Below, in pieces: positions 1-14,415 of a stretch of DNA of 64,000 nt. Positions within the stretch are counted from its first letter, which is position 1, and every line of letters begins with the position of its first letter. Source of the stretch: Oscheius tipulae (taxonomy: Eukaryota; Nematoda; Chromadorea; Rhabditida; Rhabditidae); contig JASJZH010000003.1 in assembly GCA_037178975.1 (NCBI GenBank), positions 3,348,001-3,412,000 on the forward strand. Direction: 5' to 3'. A model generated the notes under the pieces. The model was given only the letters and a program-made list of their open reading frames with translations, was not told the DNA's origin and did no database searches. A program made the position numbers and the translations under genes.

Positions 1-165
1 TTAGGTGGAGAACAGGGGTAAAATCGGGACCAAAAGTTTCTACTACTCGTATACCATGGCGTCTGGGAATCCGTAATGTTGAACTGGGTAGGTAACTGAG
101 GCGAGGGAAAGTGAAAAGACGTAGAGACCGGTATTATAAATATCTATTTTAAAAAGAAAGGATCA

Positions 166-1694
166 TCACATTTCCATGGAGTCGTCGTCCAGCACAGAAC
201 AAGTCGACTGCTGACTGCTTGCCTGCGTGGATGCGGCGGTACGCTGGAAGTTACCAATTCAGTTGACTAAATAGGAAAAAATTAACTTACACTTCCTGAT
301 GGCGAAGGAGAACGTGATCCTCCGAATCTAAGCACTACTTGTTGATTGCTGTACCGCTTTTCTCCAAAAGCGCGCCGTTCCGGACTCTTTCTGTTCTGTT
401 TCTGCATCTCGTGGAAGTTCGGCAGAGGACATTCTCGTTTCCTAGTGGCAGGGAGAGACGGCTGATGTGCGGCTACATCAACACACGGCAAAGGTGATGA
501 AGATCGCTCTTTTTCCGCCAATTCGGACATGAACCTCTGGATTTTCAAATAAAGAAACTATGGTTATAGAAAGAAACCTCGCTACTCATGACTGCCAGCT
601 GATGAGCAATGGCCTTGGTTCTCTGGTTGAGATCATCTGATACTAGGAATATGAGGGTGCGGTCGGCTGAAATGAGAGGTGAGAGAGAGCGTTATTCCAC
701 TAACCATTTTGTTTTAGTCTCAATGCTGTCTTGATGATTTTTTCGTCGGGAGTTTTATCTTCGAAGCGGTAAAGACCGCCGGAGCTGGAGGAGATCATTA
801 ACGATTGGGCTCTCTGAAGGTAAAAGGATTCTACCATGCTTGTTCACGGTCAATATCAACTTTAGAAAAACTTACATCGGCCGAGTTTTCAAATGAGATC
901 ATGTCCGGTTTGTTCTCGTACAAATACTCGATTCCGTGAAGTGTTTCTTGAATCTTCTGAAAAATTAAAAATAAATACATGGTGCAAACACTAACCGATA
1001 ATAGATGAGGAGAGCGCGTTTTGAGATAATCCAGTTCAATTTGCACGGTGAACGAGACCATTACGGCTATTTTGGCTGAAAAATGTGCCTTACTTTGTAT
1101 CATTAACGAACATGCCGTTTGCACAACGACGAATCATGGAAGGTTCCTGTAAGAGAGCACTGGTGTCAAAGACGCATATCGAGGAGTTGCACAGCAACTG
1201 ATCCGTGTTCCTTCGAGACGAAAAGGTAGCAGTGTTGGTCTAAAACGGAAGTTTATTAGACAAACTGAAATAATAACTTTGTAAACATCACTGTCGTTTC
1301 TTCGAAGCTCGACGATGTCTATTTCCATTGGCTCTGTTGCTCTCTGGTCGGCACATTGGTCCAGAACATTCGATAACTTTGTTTTCTTTGGGATTTTGAA
1401 TCTAAGAATAGTGAAAAAGTTGAGAGGAGCAACATACGTAGGTGCTTTCCGCTTCATCAGAAGTTTTTCGGAACTTATCTTCTGCTGTGTCGGCTTCACG
1501 TCGATCATTTTCACTACCGTTGTCGTGACATTCTTCGCTTTGTTCTTCTTCTCTCCTTGTCGGCCTCGTTTCTTCACCTCTTCCATTGAGAGGGTTTCTT
1601 TCGTTTCTGGATTGTAGAAGTATTTCGTCCTGCTTCCAGGGTAGCACATCAGCACCCAAGGCGGATCCATTAGGGCCTCTTTTCCTTTGGCCAT
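166..1694 (-). CDS. SWT1-like PIN-domain endoribonuclease with WW-like N-terminus
   Basis: Probable nuclear RNA endonuclease of the SWT1 type, which in yeast is linked to mRNP quality control. The N-terminus (about residues 10-30) has a WW-like segment (PPWVLMCYPG, then YFYNPET) whose second Trp is replaced. A lysine-rich linker follows. The PIN-like part shows VFDTSALL, then QIELDYLKT and LIFLVSDD, which carry the acidic residues expected of a PIN site. The C-terminal tail is Ser/Arg-rich and ends DDDSMEM. Introns are short: an in-frame 36-nt one follows the KAPT codons, and others lie near 1240-1290, 950-990, 800-860, 660-705 and 550-585. The exon junction just before the ELDYLK exon (1090-1150) is ambiguous. 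The start at 1694 is the first Met before the WW-like segment. The assignment rests on domain order and motifs, not on a database match. Confidence 0.62.
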
Positions 1695-2185
1695 TTAGCT
1701 AGAAATTTTTCTCGTGAAAGGGAACGAAGAAGTGGAGTAAAACCGTGTAAAGGCAGATATTACAAAAATGGAGTCAACCACTTCATATACGCAATATTGC
1801 GTACAAGGTATATAGGAGTGTGGGATGGCAAACTGACAATGAGCTTGAGGGCATTCAGCAGCAAATATTATGGCGTTTGTCAAAAACAAAAGGATAAGGT
1901 ACAGAGAGAAAGTGAATGGCTTTCAAAGTACAAAAATTTAAAAGGTGGTTGAAAGTTGGCCTCGTCACAAAATTACGTCAACCTAAGTTTAGGATAGGAG
2001 CGGTGGGATTTGAACGATCATCATATTACTCGTTTATTTGTTTGTTTTATTGGTTGTCCTGTCTTTTTTTCCTGTCATGTATGGAGATGTCCAAAAAATA
2101 CTAAAAACGTACCAGATATCACAAGATTCATGCTGCATTTCACCTCAGTTTTCTTTGCTCACAGAATACTTATTATTAGGCTAAT
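1695..2185. other. divergent intergenic region, SWT1-like / RBR genes
   Basis: About 490 bp between two divergently transcribed genes, presumably holding both promoters. Short open stretches here show no coding character. I see no recognisable RNA gene or repeat. Confidence 0.4.
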
Positions 2186-5100
2186 ATGGAAAAGGAACGA
2201 CCCGTTGGAAAATCGTCAAGCCTGTTCAATTTAGTGGTGACTTGAACGCTGCAGCTTTCAACCTAGTTGGACTTTAGGCGCCTGCCAATCTCGACGAGCT
2301 CAATGCCGGGTTTACCGATGTCGGCGAATACTTGGCGTCGGAAGAAAATACAACTATTATGCAGTCCACCTTCGAACCTATCGACATGAATCCCAGTGAC
2401 GAGGCGACAAAGGAAGAAGTTGAGGTTTTTACACCACTAAGTTGTGTTTCATATTGACTTTGTAGTGGCTGAAGACGCAAGATCGCATGGTTCCCATACC
2501 GTCTGACATCTACAAATTCGACAAGAAGATGTTCATCTTGAAGGAGCACATTCATCCTTCTAGCCGTCTCTGTTCAAAGGTAAGACGGGATAACTTATTT
2601 CTTAAATCCATCTTCCAGCCTAATAATTTTGTGACTAGCGTATCTCAGTGCAATGCACCGGAGCCATTTGATGAGAAAGAACTGCCCAATATGGGACCGT
2701 TCCATAGTGATGATACGCACAAACAACCTCCCAAATTGTCCAGGAACGAAATCATCGAAAAGGGCGAAGTGGAGTTTCGCAATGCGAAACACGACTATGA
2801 GGCTCATCGAGTCAAGAAAGAAGTACAATGCAACTGGTCGACTGCTCTTCTGGCCGATAAGATGAGAAAGCTGGATCCTGATGACCAGGTAATTTTTGTC
2901 ACCTCATTAACGTGATTTTTTTCAAGCGGGTCTCATGCATTCGAGTTCAGATAGACAGCACGTCTACCGATCCACTTGGCAGATATTCAGTCTACGTACC
3001 AGCTTCTGGATGGACCAGGGAAGAGGCCAACTTTAAGAAAACGTATGCTATTGCATTTGATTCTGTGCTCATGTACCTTTCCAGAGTTGTACAACAAGCG
3101 AAGTATCCTATCCTCACGGACATTGTGACATTGCGCGGTCTGGGCTGCAATTACTACGTTTGTCACTGCTTCGAGACCACTTATTGTTTCCTTTACAGTG
3201 TAGAATTCAAAATGGCCTCAACACGTTCATCGATAATATAGCCCATCAGGAAAAGAATCGTGTACTGTTGATAGACTCTCGTGAACGTGAGGAGTTATGC
3301 CACTATGTAGGAAGGGAATTGTCTTCAGTGCATGCAGTCTGATCATTCTCTATCGGAAAGCAAAGGCCTTCAGATCCGGCAACTGAGCCCAACAGAGTAC
3401 AACTTTCTCCTCAAGAATTGTCGCGATCTTCAAATGCGCAATCCGGACCCTGCCACAACGAACGCCTACGAGCTCACTTTTGGAAATGTGGACGAGATTC
3501 CCATCTCCATGTTGTCCGCCAACAACTGGATGATGTACCCTACGCCGATGGAAACAAAGTTCAATCTTTGTGAGCGGGAAATTATCGGAATAAAGCTCTC
3601 ATGGCAGCCATATCCCGCCATGTGTCAAGGCGAAATCATTGTCAGTTTCAGTCGTAATCCCGTTTATCAGCATTACCAGTTGAATAGTCCTAAAGACGTC
3701 GGCTTCTGTCAATGGGTGTTCACACACAATTCTATCAGCTGTACCACCACTGTCCGAAGACTTAATCCCGATAATCGAACGGCTAGCTTTTCGTTCCATA
3801 CTGAGGTATAATCAACTTCAGGTGGAAATCTCACTAGACCGCGGAGAAGTTGACTCTTACGATGATAAGGCGGTAGAGTATATGCTGAAGCGAATTATGA
3901 AGGCCAACAACATTGAATATGAGAAGATCACTCTTTTCAGGCATGCAGAGTAGGTGATCTTTCTCGACACTCCTATTAGTTGGTTTCAGCTACTCTAAAA
4001 GCTACCATGTCCTGAAAACTCTCATTCACCAGCGAATCGGCCGAGCTGCAGTCAACTGTGGAATATGGGAGTCTGTTCCGAATGAGTCGACCCCTGGTTA
4101 CGACGACGAATGGTTCAGATATGTCGGTTTTCTCTTATGACTCAACTAGAAATTGTTTTTTCAGATTGAAAAGTACGAGCATACTTTGCCGTGGCGAGTC
4201 TACTTCGATCCATTCGATTCCCCTCTCGAAGCTGACAGAAAGGCGCATGGTCATCGCAAGTTTTGCCTTCATAAGGGTGATCCTCGTTTGGCCAAGGAAC
4301 GAAGCGCGGTTGTGATCTTTGAGCAGCAACATTATGCCAAGAACATCATCGACTATATACCGGAAAAGCCTAATTGGGAGTTTATGTCTTTCTCCAGAAA
4401 CGACACAAGAGGGGTTAGTCAGCGAGCTTGTCTGGAATTAGTCTATTAGGTTTCGTTCCAACCATTCTTCACAATTCGTCGCCAGGTCCCGTCCTTTGTG
4501 AGAGCTGTCATTGATGACTTTATCAGGTTTCTTTTCTTTTGTAGCCTGAACCACCTTTGTTTCAGACAAGAAGACACGATCATGAGACAAAACTCGAATC
4601 TCCAAAACCACAACTGGTGCCAGTACGCGGACGATAGCATTAGCGAGCATGTTCTTGTGGAAGGATGGCCTATCAGTCGGGTGAAGGAAACCGCTAAAAA
4701 ACTCGATGAACAGCTGAATGGAATCATCATGGATTGCAGTGAGCCAAAAGGAAATGGACGACTTCTACATGGGTAAATTTGGAGATTGAGCTGTAATTAA
4801 CTACACTTTCAGCGTTGGCCTTGCCTACTTGAATAAGATACAGAAACAGCAGAAGGGAAAAGTCGTGATTGCCTTGTACCAGTTGGAGAAAAGGATTCAT
4901 ATCATTGGAAATATGCAGAAAGAGTGTCGTGAGACGAAGGAACTTCTCTGCAACTTCATTACCAACAGGTTTGCTTGCATCAGTTGTAAATCTCAGAGCT
5001 TTCAGAAACCGATTCCTAGTACGGACATCTATCTCCATTGAACAGCCTCGCTTCGTCCGTTACATCGGTGAAAGGATTGCTGAAATGGTTTACAAACCAA

Positions 5101-6336
5101 AATACGAGCTGCGGTAACCGTTTTTCAAATCTGTACGATATTCTTTCAGAAGCTCCATCGATTTCTCTACTTTGGTTGTGAACAAAAACGGCTCTGAACT
5201 CGGACTTCAATGCAACGTGGATCAGTATGAAGATTTCCGAGAACTTTTGGACAATATTCAGACGCATGCAGGTAGGTCTCGGTGACCCTCTTCTATTTTT
5301 TGTTCAGACCCTGGATTTCCACAAGGACAAGATCCTTGTTGCAATGGAATGCGAGTTCGAAAACCTCTCCTGCCCATTATGCATGAGTCCTGTTCTGTAC
5401 GCCTGTTACCGCTTGACTCTCTGTGGACATCTCTACTGCCTGGACTGCTTCCGCCAAATGGTATTTCCTTGCTCTTGTTTAATTTAAGGTTTTCAGATTT
5501 CCTTCCACTTGAAAAATCGCGAACTTCCTATTCATTGCCAGTACGAGGACAAAGGCTTCAAGTGCATGGACACGATTGCTCTGAATGATGTCATGCGAAT
5601 CTTCTTCGACGACAACTTCATCCACTATCCGAATTTCTTCAAGGATCGATTGGAGCTGCTCGTCGCTGCCACCACGGATTTTGCTGTAAAGAAAAACCAG
5701 GGAATGCTTCGCTATTGCACGGTACCCGACTGTCCGGGCATCATATTCGTATGTTCTGTCAATCTCATTCAAGTCAAACTTTCAGAAAAACTCTTCTTCT
5801 ACAAAGTTCCACCAGTCCAAGTGTGGTGTATGCGGCTTCAAGATTTGCAGCAAATGCTTCTATCCTCCTCATCCAGGCGTTACTTGCGAAGTCGAGACTG
5901 CCAATCAAGGTAAGAGGTTTTTGTCATTTTCATTGGCTTTTCTTTAGAATCTGTCGATGCATCGATCAAATATTACATGAGCAAAAAAAAGGACAACGTC
6001 AAACACTGCCCGACTAGCAACTGCCAGGGAGTTATCGAAAAGGATGCTGGATGCAACCACGTTCAATGCAGCTTCTGCAAAAATCACTTCTGCTGGCTCT
6101 GTAACTTCCAGGTCAGTTTCTGTTCTCCCTGTAATTCATAGCGAGTTTAGTCATCGGACCAGTCAATGATCTACAAGCACATGGGCAGCGTCCATGGAGG
6201 ATTTGGCGGCGGTTGGGAACATCTGGATCGAGGCGAAGATTTCCATACTGTCGATGGACAAGGACCGGTCGGAATAGATGGCTTCCCCGAATGGATCATC
6301 ATCAACGGCAACAGAATCGACATGGCTACCCTCTAA
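2186..6336 (+). CDS. large RBR-type (RING1-IBR-RING2) E3 ubiquitin ligase
   Basis: A large multi-exon protein with a C-terminal RBR module, the RING/HECT hybrid E3 architecture. RING1 begins near 5360 with CPLC and CGHLYCLDC. The IBR has CTVPDC, CGVCGFKICSKC. RING2 near 6020 has HCPTSNCQGVIEKDAGC, whose last Cys sits where the catalytic Cys accepts ubiquitin. Upstream (2186-5270) is a long region rich in aromatic residues with no family I recognise; no DEAD/DEAH helicase motifs are visible. The chosen start reads MEKERPVGKSSSLFNL and joins in phase over a short intron to the exon at 2278. Three junctions are problematic: near 3300 an intron of 22 or 31 nt fits, near 3808 the simplest join uses a 16-nt intron, and near 5271 the RING frame is not reached by the obvious splice. 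The last residues read DMATL then TAA. Confidence 0.7.
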
Positions 6337-6494
6337 ACGTCAGTAGTATTGCTGCTCTCTTATGTTTACCAAATTTCAAGTTTTGCTTTAAATGAATGTT
6401 TTCTAGACACTTTGAAAATCTGTTGTGATCGAGTTTGTTCAAGTTTGTTCGATTTGATGTTTATTGGGTCTGTTGTAGTTAGTACGTGAGCAGG

Positions 6495-7409
6495 TTACAC
6501 CTCGACCCGAATGGTTCCATTATCAGTCAGAGAGGGTGGGTTGTCTTCGAAGACGGCTCCTTTAATCGCTTTCTTCGGAGCGAATCGAGGTTTCGAGTCG
6601 TGTTTTGTCATTCCGGGCGGTAGATCCGACAGAATCTGCAAGCAGGAGATCTCGAATCGGTCGGTATCCTCGTCGAGATCGGGAAACAGCTTGACGACAA
6701 GTGTTGCGCAGAATTCCTCAAGATTCTGTGCGTCGGATGATAGAAAGATGGCTCCTCCATGTCGATGAGCGTGTCCATCGATCACATTGATGACGTGCTC
6801 TTGACGATCGTACAAGACCAAGATGGCTCGTTCGATGATGATGACGACGAGAAAGACCTGGCTGAACTCGGCTGTCAATTCGGAATCCATTGCTTTCTTG
6901 ATGAATCGGGACAGATTCTTGCGAACTCCATAGACCAGTTTCCAGTTGATCTCCTGTATTCCTTTGACAGCTCGAATGCCGCCTGGAACCGTGAACAGAC
7001 CTCGATCATTTTTGCGTCCACTTCTCTGTTTCACAGCCGTCTGATGAGCTTCGTTTCCCTCCAGAATAGAATTGGCCACCAGTTGGACGAAATGCTCCGA
7101 GACTGCGAGACAGACCGCCTGATTGAGGATGGCTGCCGGAGTGGAACGATGTCCCGTGTGGTAGATGTATCGGGCCAGCATTAGAGCGATCAGAGTACAG
7201 GCATTCGAAGTTGTCTGACGGTCTCCAAGCCTCGATTGCGAGATGTCGAGCGGAAAGACCCAGCAGTGAATCCGTTCATGTATATGAGACCAGCGCCAGT
7301 CAGAAGATCCTTCTTCTTCCTTCGTCTTCAGAATGGACTGAACGGCTGCTTGGCAGACGGGTTGGACAGGGCGACGACTTGTCCCACTCAGGAGACGAGG
7401 GAAGCACAT
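6495..7409 (-). CDS. uncharacterised 304-aa protein with Cys-box and DxH-box
   Basis: Single uninterrupted reading frame, unusual beside intron-rich neighbours. I do not recognise the family. Two segments look like a papain-fold cysteine peptidase layout: SNACTLIALMLAR with Cys71 at the start of a hydrophobic helix, and VINVIDGHAHRHGGAIF with Asp211-x-His213 followed by GG. That order also appears in deubiquitinase-like folds, but this is inference from short motifs only. The C-terminus is charged. The ATG lies only 74 bp after the stop of the upstream xylulokinase gene on the same strand. An AATAAA and an AAATAG acceptor-like site lie in the gap, so it could be a downstream operon gene. The N-terminal 40 residues are low in coding character, so the true start could be later. 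Confidence 0.5.
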   Translation of the reverse strand: MCFPRLLSGTSRRPVQPVCQAAVQSILKTKEEEGSSDWRWSHIHERIHCWVFPLDISQSRLGDRQTTSNACTLIALMLARYIYHTGHRSTPAAILNQAVCLAVSEHFVQLVANSILEGNEAHQTAVKQRSGRKNDRGLFTVPGGIRAVKGIQEINWKLVYGVRKNLSRFIKKAMDSELTAEFSQVFLVVIIIERAILVLYDRQEHVINVIDGHAHRHGGAIFLSSDAQNLEEFCATLVVKLFPDLDEDTDRFEISCLQILSDLPPGMTKHDSKPRFAPKKAIKGAVFEDNPPSLTDNGTIRVEV

Positions 7410-7483
7410 GCGAGTAGATTTGCTCTATTTTATCAAGTGAACTCTTTTTTTATTGACGAGAAGGACAACAAAAAGAAGTTTGT

Positions 7484-9930
<2,447 letters not shown>

Positions 9931-10139
9931 AGGAGCACTGGTCGTAATAAACTGACCCCTCTATTGATCCCAATCGGGAACCGAATAGCGCAACTGCGCG
10001 CGATTGATAATCACATAAAAATGGAAGGAAAGTATAAAAGCTCGTATATTTTAACAGATCCCAAAAACCGCATTAGATTAAAGAGATAACAAAAAACAAG
10101 AATATCAAAGGTGTTGGGAGAAGAGGCAAAAACAATAAA

Positions 10140-12526
10140 TTACTCGGCCTTCGTTTCGAACTTGGGATACTTGCTCAGGACGTCGGTCCACTTTGTTCGC
10201 ATAGTGACCAGATCAGATACTACTCTTCCAACTTCATCCACCTAAATAGCTTCATTACAAAGAAGGGTAAAAGAACCAACTCTGAGTCGAATCTGCTCCA
10301 TGGATTCGGCATGACGAAGAGTCACGGTAGTCGGAGAGTTGACTGACTCAAAATCAACGGTGATGCCGAAGGGGATTCCTATCTCGTCCGTGCGAGCGTA
10401 ACGCCGTCCAATGGATCCGGAGCTGTCATCGACACGATAGCTGAGGTCGTACTTGGCCAACTCGTCTCGGACCTCGTCGATGATGGGAGCGAGCTTCTCA
10501 TTGGCAGAAATCGGCAAGACGGAGCATTTTATGGGAGCAATCAGTGGGGGTAGGGCGAGGAACTGAACGGGATGTTGTTATAGGACAAGAAAGAACATAC
10601 AGTTCGCTGTTCATCTCCATCTCTCTGACGGAAAGAATGTTCCAGAACGGAATACATGATTCTTCCGATTCCGTAAGAGGGCTCGATGACGGATGGGGTA
10701 ATTTCTTCAACATGGACTCGCTTTTCCTCTTTTCTGATGTTGATCATCTCCTTCTTCAGAACGAAGTTTTCCGAGTTGAGTTTCAAATTGTACAGCCTAT
10801 ATCATTGCTTTGAGGGAACGAACAAGAAACGAACCCATTGGTAGCAATTTCAGTCTCAAGAGCAACAACATCCTTCTCCGGCAGCTGGCTGAGGGCGGCT
10901 TGGATTCTCTTCGCGTCCTTTTTGTATTCTTTTCCTAGCAGAGCCATGTTGGGAACAGCCTCAACGACATTGATGAGACGAGGCTCTGAGAGCTTCTTCT
11001 CAGCAACCAGCTAAATGTGCATTAGAACAGTCAACTGAATCAAAATTACCTTGACATTGGTGGCCTTGTAATGTTGCTCGAGATCGTAGCAGGCTCGATC
11101 GGCATTTCCCACGCACTCGATCCATCCGTAGCTGGTAAGAATCTCGGCGTCCCAGCAGTCCTGAGCGTAATGAGCCATCTCATTTCCAAGATGCTGACGG
11201 AAACGAAGACGTCGAGGATCGACTCCGACCTTGAGCAGGAACATGTGACAGCGAGCCATATAGTATCCGAGGGTCTCATTGGCAACAACCCCCTGAGAGA
11301 CAGCACTTCCTATAGCCATTTTGACGGCTGGCTGTCCGTCCATCTGATTGCAGGCGGAGAACAGAGTCATCTCGTAGTTGGCAATCTTCTTGAACTTGGG
11401 CAGACTCTTGTCTGCCGGATCAACGAAATGCTCAATCTCGCACATTGTGAATTCACGAACACGGATGAGTCCCTGACGAGGAGAGATCTCGTTACGGAAT
11501 CCAAGTCCTATTTGGGCAGCAGCGAAGGGCAGTTTTCCCTGCGATTGGTTGAATAATAACAAGGAGGAACTGATACCTGATTGAATTCGAGGAGTCGCTT
11601 GAAATTGACAAAGATTCCCTGGGCTGTTTCTGGACGGAGGAAGGCCTTGAAGTCTCCAGTTGGTCCGATTTGGGTGGGGAACATGAGATTGAAGGCGATG
11701 GGCTCGGTAAGGTCATTTCCGGTAATGGGAGACTTGAACTTGTACTTTGTGATCACCTGGAAATGGAGATGTTGAAATATAAGAACAAACAAATTGAATA
11801 CCTCATGCATATCCTTGTCACTGTATCCGTCCAAACGAGCCAATACATCGGTTAGAGACTGACGGACCTCGTCAGTGGTCTTCTTGTCGGCCATGATCTT
11901 CTCCGCACTGTTCTTGATGAGATGGTCGGCACGGAAGCATTCTCCAGTCTTCAAGTCCTTTACCATCCAGTCGGCGAAACGATCCACATGTCCAGATGCC
12001 CTATAGATTGTAGATAAAACAAAAAAAAGTACATACTTGAGAACTGGCTCAGGAGTAAGAGAAGTACAGTCGACTTCGAGCATTCCCTCCTCCAGAATAA
12101 AGTGTTTGCGCCATTCCTGGATCATGTTGGCTTTCAGAGCACATCCCATTGGTCCAAAATCATAGCTGAAACTCTTTTACAATAGGAAAAGGAAAACACG
12201 TACAGTCCAGTAACTCCTCCGTAGATGGCGAAAGATTGGTCGTAGAAGAAACGACGTTTGAGAAGGTCCTCAAGTTTGAGTCGATCGAAAGAAGCCTCTT
12301 TCGGGGCGAGAGCAATTTCAGTCTCTTCCAGCTTCTTCTTTCTGGCCTTGAGTTCCACGACGGCCGTGTCAACGTCGATTTTCGGGGCACCCTTCGCCTT
12401 GAGATCACGGATCAGGTCTCCATATTCCTTGACGGCGGCACGAAGTGGGGCGAGTTTCTGAAAATGATATTCAAAATGATCAGTTTGAAGAATAGGTAAT
12501 ACTTCTTCAATAGCAGGATCGGCCAT
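10140..12526 (-). CDS. GARS1: glycyl-tRNA synthetase (class II)
   Basis: Charges tRNA-Gly. A WHEP domain opens the protein ([25 protein letters not shown]). The class II catalytic core follows: [80 protein letters not shown]. Later come [13 protein letters not shown] and a C-terminal anticodon-binding domain with [20 protein letters not shown]. It ends in KAE then TAA. The chosen start is ATG at 12526 (MADPAIEE), which matches the cytosolic form. The frame stays open upstream with a basic stretch (HRVGRTKPLPPKFTKQ), so a longer mitochondrial form is possible. Introns are mostly about 40 nt. Confidence 0.95.
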
Positions 12527-13359
12527 GGCTCTCAGATAGTCGGAAATCTTCTGATTTACTTGTTTTGTGAACTTGGGAGGGAGCGGTTTTGTTCGACCAA
12601 CTCGGTGTTTGTTGGTAGCGGTTTCTACCTGAAAATTTTGAGATAAAGAAAATGACAAAAAACTATGGAAAGCAGGCGGACGAATAGTAGAAATGTAAGT
12701 GAGAGTAAAGCACAAAAGGAGCAACAGCTGGTTATATAGACACGCCCCACGGACAGATTGCATCACATTCGTTGCGTTCAGAGCCTTATGTTCGCAAATT
12801 TCAAAACAACCAATTATTCACAAAAGAAAATATTCTAAAAAGGCGATAAGTAAACACGTGACCGGAAACAGTCGAGCGAGTATCTCCAGCCGGCTGCCGA
12901 CTGAATTGACCCCAAAACAACTGACCCGCCGATACACGTGGAGGCACAGATTTTTCATTATCTTTTGGATGTTCGAAAACTATTTGGCATGCAAAGGGTT
13001 GATTCACTGCAAACATTCACGGTGCCAGAGACAAAGGTTTGACTAACAGCGCCCAGAAAACCGAACCTTGAAGAATTCTTGAGCGAAGGAGGCGCGTTGA
13101 CTTACAGCGAGTCCTTTTACAGTCTTGAATAAGCGAGCAACTAGCATACACTAATCTACCCTGCAAAATGAAGCAAATGGAGAAAAATGGTCGGAGAAAA
13201 AAATTCTGGCAATAAACCAATATATGGTTCAACAAACAGCAAATAGAAATTTTTATTCCTCTGTTCACTTTCTAAAAGCTTATAGAACCCATATTTTGTA
13301 AAGTATTGAGCAATATTTCCCACAATAGATATGAAAAATTGACAATATAAGAACTTTTC
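12527..13359. other. intergenic region upstream of glycyl-tRNA synthetase
   Basis: About 830 bp between the ornithine carrier stop and the synthetase ATG, both on the minus strand. The part next to the synthetase contains an in-frame upstream exon preceded by TTTTCAG at about 12630. The rest shows no gene, tRNA or repeat I can recognise. Confidence 0.35.
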
Positions 13360-14415
13360 CTAAATGAAAGTGTGCATCAGCTTCTTGCTCTCTTCGTATG
13401 CCACAAACAAACTGCCGGAGGCCACAAATGTTCTGATCAATGTGGGCAGAAGACCTTTGTAGAGACCGCGAATTCCTTCTTCTCGAGCAATCTTTATCAA
13501 TATCGTGCCAAAACTCCCTCCTCCGCTGACCTACAATTTCTATTACAACGAGAAGAAGAAGATTAGTTGCCTGCATTCGAGATTTGACCACGTCTGCCGG
13601 GAAAATGGAGGACCACAAGGCCATTCCTCCGACCGCTCCAGACAATGCTGTCTTGACCATTCCGATGTCGTCTTTAGACTGTCCTTCTTTTGTCAGCATA
13701 TAGCGACAGGTCTCATATGCTCCGAAGAAGCAGAAGTAGCCGGGAACTTCTCGAGCCAGGGTTGGTGTCATTCCTACGAAGAATCCACGCACTCCACGTT
13801 CTTTCAAGATATCTCGGCAGACCGAAAACGGCGTGCTAAATTCTTCGAAATTAATGGAAAACAGTTCCAAATAACGATGTTTTTCCCATCTCTCTTGCTG
13901 CCTGAAGTTTGCATTTGACTAGCTCGGTCGGACAGAGAGCACAGGCGGCGAAAACTGCTGCGAAAGATCCGGAGACGGCATTTTCCACTGGAGTCATCTG
14001 CTTCACATCCGTTTTTCCTAATGCCGTACATACTCCCTAAATCAAATTGTCAGTTAGATTCAAACTCGAACTAGCTTTTTGACAATATCCGTAGGCAGCA
14101 AAGAGAATGGCATTTTCAGCAATATTGGCAGTGAGAGCAGGTATCGTGCCGGCATAAAGACCACGAATTCCATCCAACTTGTATGTATCCTTCAGGCAGA
14201 CGACCCAGTTCTTGTAGAGGTGAGGAAACGTCTGAACCTTGACTTTGACCGTGTCCAATGGCTGTCCCGCGTAGACATTCGCTGTTCCTCCTGACAATTG
14301 TTTATGAGACGTTGAAAACGATAGATCTACCCAAAGTTCCAGCCAAAAGATCGATGATTCCATCTTTCACATGTTGTGCACCTGCTGTATCTCCGCCGCC
14401 GCCTCCATGACCCAT
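13360..14415 (-). CDS. mitochondrial ornithine carrier (SLC25A15-like)
   Basis: Inner-membrane carrier exchanging ornithine and citrulline. It has three SLC25 repeats. Diagnostic segments are GGTANVYAGQPLDTVKVKVQTFPHLY, YAGTIPALTANIAENAILFAAYGYCQ, ENAVSGSFAAVFAACALCPTELVKCKLQ, REVPGYFCFFGAYE, GGMALWSSIFPADVVKSRMQ and GLYKGLLPTLIRTFVASGSLFVAYEESKKLM. These match ORNT1-type carriers closely in order. The start is MGHGGGGGD. The last intron, after the SRMQ codons (about 13540-13580), starts with GC instead of GT (gcaact...ttgtag) and restores the frame exactly. It lies 251 bp downstream of the ULP gene on the same strand. Confidence 0.93.

Noticed and set aside
1090..1110. 18-nt or 27-nt intron in the SWT1-like gene
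   Set aside because: Neither keeps the reading frame; longer introns with donors 20-30 nt upstream do.
1990..2020. tRNA-like T-arm (GGGATTTGAACG on plus)
   Set aside because: The flanking bases do not pair into a T-stem and no A-box or cloverleaf can be built.
2186..5270. Helicase identity for the N-terminal part of the RBR protein
   Set aside because: Some RBR proteins are fused to DEAH helicases, but no Walker A, DEAH or other helicase motif is visible here.
6759..7184. 141-codon plus-strand frame over the unknown gene
   Set aside because: Shadow of the 304-codon minus-strand frame; no motif, and composition is that of an antisense frame.
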